From: Rikenellaceae bacterium
GTDB taxonomy: Bacteria > Bacteroidota > Bacteroidia > Bacteroidales > UBA932
DNA: 8,176 nt
Direction: 5' to 3'
Assembly (NCBI GenBank): GCA_012800665.1
Contig: JAAZIW010000003.1
Location: 1 to 8,176 of the forward strand
Shown here: positions 1 to 6,494 of the stretch, piece by piece
How positions within the stretch are numbered: the stretch's first letter is position 1
Layout of the letters: each line of letters opens with the position of its first letter
Program-made: the position numbers and the translations under genes
Notes under the pieces: generated by a model
What the model saw: the letters and a program-made list of their open reading frames with translations, nothing else
The model's database searches: none
Told to the model about the DNA's origin: nothing

Positions 1-26
1 ATCTTGTAAACACAACTTTACAAGAT
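1..26. terminator. Perfect 10-bp inverted repeat, possible terminator of the upstream gene
   Basis: ATCTTGTAAA (1-10) and TTTACAAGAT (17-26) are exact reverse complements around a 6-nt loop, and an AT-rich, T-containing stretch follows (27-40). This could be the terminator of a gene lying to the left of the window, or an operator ahead of the DUF47 gene. The stem has little GC, so a terminator role is only moderately supported. The arms may extend beyond the window edge. Confidence 0.4.
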
Positions 27-105
27 AATTTTATATATTTGTAAATCAATAGGATATAAAAAGTAAAAACTATACTGAAATAGGCGGAAAATTTTGGCCG
101 CTTGA

Positions 106-777
106 TTGTTAAACTCAAATATATATATTTGTATACCAAGTAGAAAACAAGACAAAATTATTGACAACCTTGGAAAGTTCTTTGACACAATTGACCAGTC
201 TCTGTTGGTTTTCGGTGAAGGGGTAAGGAATTACCTTTATCAGAACCCCGAAGCTTTCGGCCTGAATCTTCAGGCAATCACCAAATTAGAGAATGAGGCA
301 GAACTCATGCGCCGTGAAATAGAGGCCGAACTTTACCGCCAAAGCAGCCTTATACGTATGCGAGGCGATATTCTTAGGCTTCTTGAACGGATGGATCATA
401 TGATCGACACTGTAAATGATGATCTTTTCCAGTTCGATATCGAGAGGCCATTTATCCCGTCTGAACTCAATGCAGACTATACCAAATTACTGGAACTCAG
501 TATTCAAGCCGCTGCGGATACTATACCTGCCGCCAAAGCGTATTTCAACGACCCGGGTGCAGTGAGCGATAAAGTAAGGCGCGTTTATTTCTATCACAAA
601 GAAGCCGAAGAAACAAGCAAAGCCATAAAAAGACGTGTCTTTCACGAGAAAGACGAACTGAAGCTCAGCCAAAAGTTTCATCTCCGCTATTTCGCCCTTC
701 ATATAGAGGACCTTGCAAGCGCCGCAGTACGGGTGGCGGATCAGCTCTCGGTAATGACAATCAAGCGTTCTCTTTGA
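106..777 (+). CDS. DUF47 / PhoU-like protein, putative PiT-partner phosphate regulator
   Basis: This is a 223-residue, almost wholly alpha-helical cytoplasmic protein resembling the DUF47 (PhoU-like) family. Members are normally encoded next to PiT phosphate permeases and are thought to modulate them. Visible PhoU-like features are acidic helices in two repeats: L61-ENEAELMRREIE with LLERMDHMID (92-101), and later KEAEETSKAIKRR (165-177) with the C-terminal helix LRYFALHIEDLASAA (193-207). The length fits the family (about 200-230). The start is uncertain. TTG at 106 directly follows an in-frame TGA (103-105), and the first in-frame ATG (307) would remove the first helices, so TTG is the only initiator that keeps the domain whole. 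The next gene, 42 bp downstream, is a PiT-like membrane protein, which supports the assignment. No strong Shine-Dalgarno is visible. Family confidence is good; a role in phosphate control is inferred from family and neighbour. Confidence 0.8.
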   Translation: MLNSNIYICIPSRKQDKIIDNLGKFFDTIDQSLLVFGEGVRNYLYQNPEAFGLNLQAITKLENEAELMRREIEAELYRQSSLIRMRGDILRLLERMDHMIDTVNDDLFQFDIERPFIPSELNADYTKLLELSIQAAADTIPAAKAYFNDPGAVSDKVRRVYFYHKEAEETSKAIKRRVFHEKDELKLSQKFHLRYFALHIEDLASAAVRVADQLSVMTIKRSL

Positions 778-790
778 GGAAACAGAAGGG

Positions 791-819
791 AAAAAGAAAG
801 TAAAAGTAAGTAAAAAGAA
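791..819 (+). promoter_or_regulatory. A/G-rich leader with repeated AGTAA units, translation-initiation region
   Basis: The 42-bp gap between the DUF47 gene and the PiT-like/HTH gene is almost pure purine plus T, with AGTAA-type units recurring before the ATG at 820. It contains no hairpin and no TTG/TAnnTTTG promoter pair. It is therefore best read as an A-rich Bacteroidetes ribosome-loading leader inside one transcript. Confidence 0.35.
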
Positions 820-2334
820 ATGTCTCCGGCTGTGATTATCTCTATTTTAGCGATGGGCCTCTTCCTATACCTTATAATTAGGAACGATTTCACCCGAAGC
901 GTGGTCCCTGTGGCCGCATACAGCGCCAAGGGAGCTGTTTTTACAACGGCTCTTATGGCTTTGTCCTTTTGCATCGGCCTTTTATTGTCGCAGGACACGG
1001 AATACAGTGTGTTTACATCCAAAGACCTGCTTGTGATTTGCAGCAGCACATTGCTTACAATCCTTATGTTCGCTCTGCTTTTCAAGGAGATCAGTGCCGT
1101 GCAGGCTCTTGTCGGCAGCGTATTAGGCAGATGGGTATATCTAGGCGGCGATGCCAAACTCTTTTGGCAGTTCCCTTTGGGATGGGTAACAGCCTGCATT
1201 ATAGCGGGAATGCTTGCGTATATTCTCTACTCCTTTCTTCGCTCCCGACCGACGGGTTTGCATCTTTTTCGGGAGATGCCCGTTTGGGGGCTGCTGATTA
1301 TGCTGGCAAGCACCGCTATGGCGATTCTTTCGGGGCTGAACCTTTCTTCGGTGATAGGCAGTCTGAATCTTATTAAAGGAGGATGGGCTATACCATCTAT
1401 ACTTGCAATTCTAATCTTTATTATAAGCGGCGGATATTTCAGCAGAAAATCCATGATTTATGCTGAAGACAGCTTTGATGCCAGTCCGGCCTCGGCCTTT
1501 TCCATGGTGATAGCGGTAGCGCTGACACTGGCTCTTTTCAGTTTTCCTATTATCAAGGGGATGCCGAGAATTCCGCTCTCACCGTTCCTGCTGCTGATTG
1601 CAGCGGCTAATGCATGCAAGATTTCAAGCGGTCGCATCAATAAGGATAGGGCTTATCGCTTTTTCGCCTCTTTGTTGCTGTGCCCCGCTATTGCTGCGCT
1701 TCAGGCTTATTCGGGCCTTACAGGAGCTGCCGTTGCGCTTTTTTTGGTGTTGCTGCTTCTTTTTTTAGATAATTTGCAAGCCCGCCGGATTAAATCAGAA
1801 ACACTTAAGGAGAACACCAGCGAAATGACCGAAATAGCACACAGGGTAAATGAATTGCAGATTCGGGCCATGCAGCAGGAAAACACCCACCTGCAAAACC
1901 TGCTCGCCGTAAGGCGAAGCCAAATCATTGATGATGCCGAAAAGATAAGCGAACATCAGCATTTCATTGCAGAAGTATACAACTATATAGGAAAGATAGA
2001 AGCATCCCCCGAAAATGAGCGCAATGCCATGCTGCGTGATTTACGTACCAAATTGCGCTTGCGGATGAACCACAGCGAGGGCCTTGAAAAGTTTTATGCA
2101 AAGACAGAAACCCTGCATAAAGACTTCAATGCCCGCCTCATAGACAAATACCCTCAACTTACTCCACAGGAAAGACGACTGGCCACATTGTTACGATTGG
2201 GATTTTCCACCAAATATATGGCAAGCCTGCTCGGCATCTCGGAAAGTAGTGTTGAGGTAGGGAGGCATAGAATGAGAAAGAAACTCGGGCTCGCCAGAAA
2301 AGATAAATTGACATATTTTATAAAGAATATTTAA
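820..2334 (+). CDS. PiT-like (PHO4-related) multi-pass membrane protein fused to coiled coil and LuxR-type HTH; putative membrane-bound transcription regulator
   Basis: The 504-residue protein has three parts. Residues 1-317 hold about ten hydrophobic segments (e.g. 4-20, 37-56, 68-88, 117-139, 155-172, 190-205, 223-243, 301-317). Residues about 322-385 are a charged, Gln/Glu-rich probable coiled coil. Residues 446-504 form a LuxR-type HTH: LTPQERRLATLLRLGFSTK (447-465), LLGISESSVEVGRHRMRKKL (470-489). The membrane part follows the order of a PiT phosphate permease: RNDF (21-24) where GANDVANA would be; ISAVQALVG (91-99) where the STTQAIVG-like element sits; GWVTACIIAGMLAYILY (121-137); a second-repeat start LSGLNLSSVIG (170-180); SRKSM...SPASAFSMVIAVAL (208-235); and GMPRIPLSP (247-255). 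Both PiT signatures are degenerate, so transport is doubtful and sensing more likely. The HTH is a clear call. The PiT relationship is my reading from remembered family patterns and needs profile confirmation. The upstream DUF47 partner supports it. ATG 820 gives an N-terminal membrane helix. Confidence 0.75.
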   Translation: MSPAVIISILAMGLFLYLIIRNDFTRSVVPVAAYSAKGAVFTTALMALSFCIGLLLSQDTEYSVFTSKDLLVICSSTLLTILMFALLFKEISAVQALVGSVLGRWVYLGGDAKLFWQFPLGWVTACIIAGMLAYILYSFLRSRPTGLHLFREMPVWGLLIMLASTAMAILSGLNLSSVIGSLNLIKGGWAIPSILAILIFIISGGYFSRKSMIYAEDSFDASPASAFSMVIAVALTLALFSFPIIKGMPRIPLSPFLLLIAAANACKISSGRINKDRAYRFFASLLLCPAIAALQAYSGLTGAAVALFLVLLLLFLDNLQARRIKSETLKENTSEMTEIAHRVNELQIRAMQQENTHLQNLLAVRRSQIIDDAEKISEHQHFIAEVYNYIGKIEASPENERNAMLRDLRTKLRLRMNHSEGLEKFYAKTETLHKDFNARLIDKYPQLTPQERRLATLLRLGFSTKYMASLLGISESSVEVGRHRMRKKLGLARKDKLTYFIKNI

Positions 2335-2374
2335 AACTAAAAGAACAGTTTAAAACCAATAATACATTTTTGAA

Positions 2375-3745
2375 ATGAAAAAAACTTCATTTATCTTCGC
2401 CGCGTTGCTCATGGCAGCCGCGCCGCTTTTTGCTCAAGAGCAAGATTACGACACCGATATTAACCAATATGGCCAAACGATGCATGTAACCCCTCTCAGG
2501 GCGGAGCAACAGGACGGAATTCTCGTTCTTCAAAATAAGAGTATCGGTTATAAATTCTGGTTCGATGTGCGAGTCCAAGGCGATGCCGCGGTTTACTGGG
2601 GGCAGGACAAAGACTTCAATCCAATCGGCAACGGAGCCAGTATGCGCCGCACCCGTTTTGCAGTGAAAGTATTGCTTGACAAGAATTGGTACGGTGAATT
2701 GGATACCGATTGGACCAGCGGCGTTTGCGAAATAAAAGATGCTTATATTAAATACATAGGTGTTCCGAACCTCTTTATTCAGGCAGGAAACTTCAAGGAG
2801 AACTTCTCCATACAGCGTAACACCACAAGCCGTTATCTGCAATTCATGGAGCGTCCTATGGTTGTAACTCTTGCACCTTCCCGCCATATGGGAATTAATG
2901 CGACCTATGATCTCGGCTACCTATGGTCGAGTCTCGGAGTATTCGGTCCCGAAGTGAAAGGCCCTGAAGAAATGGCTGCCATGGAAGACAATAACAAAGA
3001 CTTCGGTCATGATGAAGGCCTTTCCTTTACCGGAAAACTCGTTGGCAGGCCTCTTTACAAAAGCGCCGTCAGCAGCTTGCATATCGGTGCGGCGGCCTCT
3101 TATCGTCAGCCCAAGGCTTCGAGCACCGATGGCTATGCAGTAGCCCGCTATTCCAGCCGCAACTCCACAAACATCAATCGCAAGAAGTATCTCGATACCG
3201 ATGATATGAAGGGCATGGACCACGAACTCGCCTACACCTTCGAACTTGCCGGCCATCACAGGGGCCTTCGCTATGAGGGCGCATATCTTGCCCGGACGGC
3301 TCACTTCAACAAAAAAGTGAACGACATTGCGCCTCAAACAGCTTGGGGCTGGTATGTTCAGGCAGGTTATCTGCTCTTCGGCGGACAGCAGAATTACGAT
3401 GCCTCCGGCGCCAAATACACACGCGTTAACCGTGGCGGAAAATGCGGTGACATCGAACTTTGCGCCCGTTACGAATATTGCAACTTCAATACTGCAAATT
3501 ATTATGGAGGCAGCGCAGAGGCCTATACTCTCGGCCTCAACTTTTATCTGAGCAATAATGTAAAGTTTGTGCTCAATTATCAATACAATAACAACGACCG
3601 CTTTGCAAACGGCAAGGGCAAACTCTTCATAGGCCACGATGCCTCCGGCAAGCCCACCAAGGATTACACCAAAATTGTGGAAGCTCCTGGAAAGGGCGGT
3701 GTAGACTATAATATGCTCGCATTTCGTTTCGAAGTTGCCTTCTAA
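2375..3745 (+). CDS. Outer-membrane porin, phosphate-selective porin O/P (OprO/OprP) family
   Basis: This 456-residue protein has a signal peptide (MKK, hydrophobic core, cleavage probably after A20 in PLFA-Q) and a body of alternating amphipathic strands ending in a terminal Phe (FRFEVAF), as expected for a beta-barrel assembled in the outer membrane. The family-typical block is seen at about 89-170: SMRRTRFAVKV, an acidic/aromatic turn, DAYIKYIG, the GNFKENFSIQ strand (138-147) and LQFMERPMV (155-163). Members form anion-permeable pores; specificity for phosphate over pyrophosphate or other anions cannot be told from sequence. It starts 40 bp after the HTH gene, on the same strand, with an A-rich leader and no convincing promoter or terminator between. 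It may be cotranscribed with the PiT-like regulator or be its target. Length and both ends look complete. Confidence 0.88.
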   Translation: MKKTSFIFAALLMAAAPLFAQEQDYDTDINQYGQTMHVTPLRAEQQDGILVLQNKSIGYKFWFDVRVQGDAAVYWGQDKDFNPIGNGASMRRTRFAVKVLLDKNWYGELDTDWTSGVCEIKDAYIKYIGVPNLFIQAGNFKENFSIQRNTTSRYLQFMERPMVVTLAPSRHMGINATYDLGYLWSSLGVFGPEVKGPEEMAAMEDNNKDFGHDEGLSFTGKLVGRPLYKSAVSSLHIGAAASYRQPKASSTDGYAVARYSSRNSTNINRKKYLDTDDMKGMDHELAYTFELAGHHRGLRYEGAYLARTAHFNKKVNDIAPQTAWGWYVQAGYLLFGGQQNYDASGAKYTRVNRGGKCGDIELCARYEYCNFNTANYYGGSAEAYTLGLNFYLSNNVKFVLNYQYNNNDRFANGKGKLFIGHDASGKPTKDYTKIVEAPGKGGVDYNMLAFRFEVAF

Positions 3746-3806
3746 AAATCACAGAATTTCGAAAAAAATATAGTACATTTACAACATATCTAATATCCAA
3801 AAAATT

Positions 3807-4630
3807 ATGAAAAAATCGTAAGTTATTTTGCAGCGCTTTTATTAGCGACTCTTGCTCTAAGCTCCTGCGTAAAAGATACGACCTACAAAGGGGCGAGCGT
3901 TATCGAATCCTTGAATTATTCTCCCAAGCTCGTAATGGACACCGATGATGTAACCGTTACCGCTACTATCTCTTATGAAAGAGGAGGTATCACCGCCAAC
4001 ATAGTTTATAAGGTCGGTGAGAATTCCGAAAATTCGGTTGCTATGACCGGTCCAGCAGAGGGCGGACAATTTACCGGCGTAATTCCCGCCCAGCCCTCAG
4101 GCAGCGAAGTGACTTTCAAGGTGGTAGCCAATAATAAAGACAACATAGAGGCAGAGGCTACCGGCAGTTATACCGTTGGCGCCGCTCCGCAAGACTATAC
4201 CAAGTTGAGGATCAACGAGCTTAACGGCAACGACAAATTCATCGAAATCTACAACTTCGGAACCGCTAAAATCAAGCTCGAAGGAATTAATATTTATAAA
4301 GATACCGAAGAACTCGTTTGGACTTGCGACAACAGGGAACTCGAACCCGGCGCCTATCTGGTTCTTTATTCCCATAAAGGAGCTATTCCGGAAGGTTATG
4401 ACGAAGCTCTGATTTTCTCTTCCGGTCTTTCCGCCAAAAAGAATGTGCGAATCCAGCTCTTTGACCCCAGCGCCACCAGCATCGATGATGTTAACATTGT
4501 AAATCATCCGGGCATAGAATATCCCGGCTCTTTCGGTCTCAATGCTGATGGAAAGTGGTATGTTCAAGACACCCCGACTCCCGGCGCAGTCAATATTGAT
4601 GGAACCGAGAGCATGGAAGGCTGGTTTTAA
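3807..4630 (+). CDS. Lamin-tail-domain lipoprotein, frameshifted in an A-run at its start codon
   Basis: ATG at 3807 is followed by six A's and then runs into TAA (3819-3821). If the run held seven A's, the reading would be MKKIVSYFAALLLATLALSS then Cys21, a textbook lipoprotein signal with lipobox LSSC. It would continue without a break into the frame that is open from 3812 to the stop at 4628-4630, giving 274 residues. The mature part has an Ig-like beta-sandwich (about 36-125, including VIPAQPSGSEVTFKVVANN) and a lamin-tail domain (about 134-261: LRINELNGNDKFIEIYNFG, then LEPGAYLVLYS and SGLSAKKNVRIQLFDP). Lamin-tail domains on bacterial lipoproteins are extracellular binding modules; the ligand is unknown here. 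The only later in-frame initiator nearby, TTG 3911, would cut off the whole signal peptide and is unlikely to be used. The gene sits 61 bp after the porin. It may be intact with a sequencing error, slippage-controlled, or inactivated. Confidence 0.82.
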
Positions 4631-4637
4631 GTTTTAA

Positions 4638-4668
4638 TTGACATTTTATACTTTTAAATTACTTTCGC
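4638..4668 (+). promoter_or_regulatory. Bacteroidetes-type promoter for the CYTH/permease operon
   Basis: TTGACA (4638-4643) supplies the -33 TTG. After a 19-bp spacer following the TTG comes TACTTTCG (4660-4667), which matches the Bacteroidetes -7 element TAnnTTTG at all fixed positions except one. Transcription should begin near 4672-4676, giving a leader of about 35 nt before ATG 4708. It is placed exactly between the end of the lipoprotein gene and the next operon. Confidence 0.7.
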
Positions 4669-4692
4669 ATGTGCCCCGCACGCGCGAAAGTA
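4660..4692. promoter_or_regulatory. 33-bp interrupted palindrome over the -7 element, candidate operator
   Basis: TACTTTCGC (4660-4668) and GCGAAAGTA (4684-4692) are exact 9-bp reverse complements, and a second nested pair GTGC (4671-4674) / GCAC (4678-4681) surrounds a CCC centre. The left arm is itself the -7 promoter element, so the palindrome covers promoter and start site. Because the left arm lies upstream of the expected transcript start, it would act as DNA (regulator binding) rather than as an RNA hairpin. It could also be chance symmetry. Confidence 0.5.
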
Positions 4693-4707
4693 GATAAATT
4701 AACAATT

Positions 4708-5346
4708 ATGGCAGAGCTGAAAATAGGCGAGGAAAGCAAGCCCCGCTTCGAATTCAGGAGCTTCGGCCAATGCTTTTGCGAAGCTCACAAAAGGATGGCT
4801 CGTTTGAGTGTACCCGTGCCCGAAAAGGTATGGGAGCGCAGCAGCGATGAGATTTATATAATTTCCCGCAAGAACGACATCAACAACACCAAAATTCGTA
4901 ACGGCAAGATGGACATCAAGACCTTTGTGCAGAGCAAAGACGGTCTGGAGCAGTGGAATCCGCTTATGAAGGGAGAATTCCCCATCAGCAGAGAGGTATT
5001 GGAAAAAGAAGTTTTCCCCGCCTTTATGGTGGAGATGCCCAAACTTGTCAAAGACACTTATACTCTCGAGGAATTCCTTTCTATGGTAAAGGCGAATCCC
5101 GACCTTGCCGCCGTCCGCGTGCATAAGCAACGCTTTGGCTATATGGTAAACGGTACCATTTGCGAGTGGGGCAATGTGCTTATCAACGGCGCCAAGGTGC
5201 AAACCATCAACAGCGAATCCACCGAAATCGAGGATATAAAGAAGACTATTGCAGATTGCCATCTCGAAGGTGTGGAGAATATTAATTATCTCCAAGCCAT
5301 CAAACGGGTGATAGGCATGTCCGACAAACCCCTTGCAAACGAGTAG
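4708..5346 (+). CDS. Divergent CYTH-like protein
   Basis: This is a 212-residue soluble protein without signal peptide or membrane segment. I do not recognise a named family, but the layout recalls the CYTH/triphosphate-tunnel fold: a first strand RFEFRSFG (13-20) in place of ExExK; a basic strand pair EIYIISRKND (48-57) and TKIRNGKMDIKTF (61-73); a KQR strand at 140-142 followed by MVNGTICEWGNVLINGAKV (146-164); and an acidic strand and helix SESTEIEDIKKTI (169-181) ending with NYLQAIKRVIGM (193-204). The segment GLEQWNPLMKGEFPI (79-93) looks conserved but its role is unknown. It lies 4 bp before a canonical CYTH gene, which supports a related substrate (phosphorylated nucleotide or polyphosphate). 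ATG 4708 is chosen over ATG 4669 because the latter lies inside the promoter palindrome, upstream of the expected transcript start. The fold assignment is inference. Confidence 0.6.
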   Translation: MAELKIGEESKPRFEFRSFGQCFCEAHKRMARLSVPVPEKVWERSSDEIYIISRKNDINNTKIRNGKMDIKTFVQSKDGLEQWNPLMKGEFPISREVLEKEVFPAFMVEMPKLVKDTYTLEEFLSMVKANPDLAAVRVHKQRFGYMVNGTICEWGNVLINGAKVQTINSESTEIEDIKKTIADCHLEGVENINYLQAIKRVIGMSDKPLANE

Positions 5347-5350
5347 CTTT

Positions 5351-5830
5351 ATGGCAAACATCGAAATCGAAAAAAAATTCCTCGTGAAGGGCGACTTTAA
5401 GAAAGACGCCTTCAAGGCTACCCGCATCACCCAAGGATATCTTTCCAGTGTGCCAGAAAGAACGGTGCGCGTAAGAGTCAAAGGCGACAAGGGCTTCATT
5501 ACCATTAAGGGAATAGGCAATGCTTCCGGAGCGGCCCGCTTCGAATGGGAGAAGGAAATTCCTGTGGAAGAAGTGAAGGCCCTGCTGGATATTTGCGAGC
5601 CGGGGGTTATTGATAAGACCCGCTATTTGGTGAAGAATGCCGATGGAGTCCACACTTGGGAGGTGGATGAGTTTTATGGAGAAAATGAAGGCCTGACACT
5701 TGCCGAGATTGAGCTGGCAGGAGAAGACGATAAGTTCGACAAGCCCTCCTGGCTTGGAGAAGAAGTTACCGGCGATGCCAGATATTATAACTCCATGCTC
5801 ATGAAAAACCCATATAAAAATTGGAAATAA
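5351..5830 (+). CDS. CYTH domain protein (triphosphate tunnel metalloenzyme), probable inorganic triphosphatase
   Basis: This 159-residue cytoplasmic protein is a complete single CYTH domain. The defining ExExK motif is E5-I-E7-K-K9, directly after the start. Further tunnel-lining charged residues follow in the family order: R37/R40/R42 with K44, K53 in ITIKG, E65/E67/K68 in RFEWEKE, K89-T-R91, E104 with D106 in WEVDEF, and E119/E121 in LAEIELA. Related bacterial CYTH enzymes cleave tripolyphosphate with Mg or Mn. Adenylate cyclase activity is known for only a few members and is less likely in this short form. The gene begins 4 bp after the CYTH-like gene (stop TAG 5344-5346) and ends 4 bp before the next start, so it belongs to a tight operon. 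ATG 5351 is chosen because the ExExK motif normally sits within the first ten residues. Confidence 0.9.
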   Translation: MANIEIEKKFLVKGDFKKDAFKATRITQGYLSSVPERTVRVRVKGDKGFITIKGIGNASGAARFEWEKEIPVEEVKALLDICEPGVIDKTRYLVKNADGVHTWEVDEFYGENEGLTLAEIELAGEDDKFDKPSWLGEEVTGDARYYNSMLMKNPYKNWK

Positions 5831-5834
5831 TATT

Positions 5835-6489
5835 GTGAAGAGGCTATGGTTTGCATTTGCGTTTTTGTTTCCGGCATACTCCTGTGTGAAGGATGCTTAT
5901 GCGCCGGAACAAACAAGGCCCGTAGCTGATTCGGATGTTACCGTATGGGATGCGGGGATTCCCGACTTCTCCGGAGTATGTGTAAGCTACGATAAAAGCT
6001 TCCTTTGGGGAGTCAGCAACTCCGAAGGCATTTACAAATTGGATTTTGAAGGCAATATCATAGAGCATACTCTTGATGTTACCAATGATTTTGAAGGGAT
6101 TACGGTAGACAGGGCAAACGGAAACATCTATCTGGTCGAAGAAACAGATGTAAAGAAAACAAAAAACTCTAATACCATCTACCGCTTTAATCCCGACACC
6201 AAGGCTCTCGATATTATCTATCAGGTAGAAATCTCCAATAGTATAAGCAATAAGGGACTTGAAGGAATTGCGGTTGTGGGCGGAGAGATTTGGGCGGGCA
6301 ATCAGGATGTCTGATGCACAGAAGGGCCGTATTGTTAATTTCTCGAAAGAAGGTAATATAATAAAGACTTATTCAACCGAATCTATTATCCGCAAGCCCG
6401 AAGGAATCGCTTTAGACAAAGACCGTAATTGCATTTGGCTCTGTTGCGATGACACCGGACAACTTGCAAAGATGAAATATCAGTTTTAG
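5835..6489 (+). pseudogene. SdiA-regulated-family (beta-propeller) lipoprotein, split by a frameshift
   Basis: The first part starts at GTG 5835 and runs to TGA 6312-6314 (159 residues). It has a short lipoprotein signal, MKRLWFAFAFLFPAYS before Cys17, and propeller blades of the SdiA-regulated family: FSGVCVSYDKSFLWGVSN, IYKLDFEGNII, NDFEGITVDRANGNIYLVEE (84-103) and NKGLEGIAVVGGEIWAGNQ (139-157). The next reading frame carries on with SDAQKGRIVNFSKEGNIIKT and KPEGIALDKDRNCIWLCCDD, ending at TAG 6487-6489. The whole span is 3n+1 bases, so one extra base near 6300-6314 explains the break; the restored protein would be about 217 residues. The family is thought to have a six-bladed propeller fold; its biochemical function is not settled. 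It lies in the CYTH/permease operon (4 bp before, 5 bp after). It could be a real pseudogene or a sequencing indel. Confidence 0.78.
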
Positions 6490-6494
6490 AAATT

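Noticed and set aside
34..41. TATATTTG matching the Bacteroidetes -7 element upstream of the DUF47 gene
   Set aside because: No TTG lies 19-21 bp upstream; the nearest is at 4-6, 27 bp away. The region is so AT-rich that a match is expected by chance.
84..101. GCGG/CCGC flanking AAAATTTT just before the DUF47 start as a hairpin
   Set aside because: Only four outer pairs with a large asymmetric interior; too weak to support a regulatory structure.
2308..2340. TTGACA near the end of the HTH gene as a promoter for the porin
   Set aside because: At the right spacing there is only TATTTAAA, a poor match to TAnnTTTG. TACATTTTTG (2363-2372) ends two bases before the ATG and would leave almost no leader.
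2921..3637. Long minus-strand open frame of 238 codons inside the porin
   Set aside because: It lies wholly within a well-supported porin gene, its translation shows no family-like pattern, and long opposite-strand frames are common over such genes.
3774..3781. TACATTTA before the lamin-tail lipoprotein as a -7 element
   Set aside because: No TTG at the required distance; the nearest is at 3736-3738, 35 bp upstream.
4699..5520. Minus-strand open frame of 273 codons across the two CYTH-type genes
   Set aside because: It covers two genes with recognisable protein patterns on the + strand and crosses their junction; it is a shadow.
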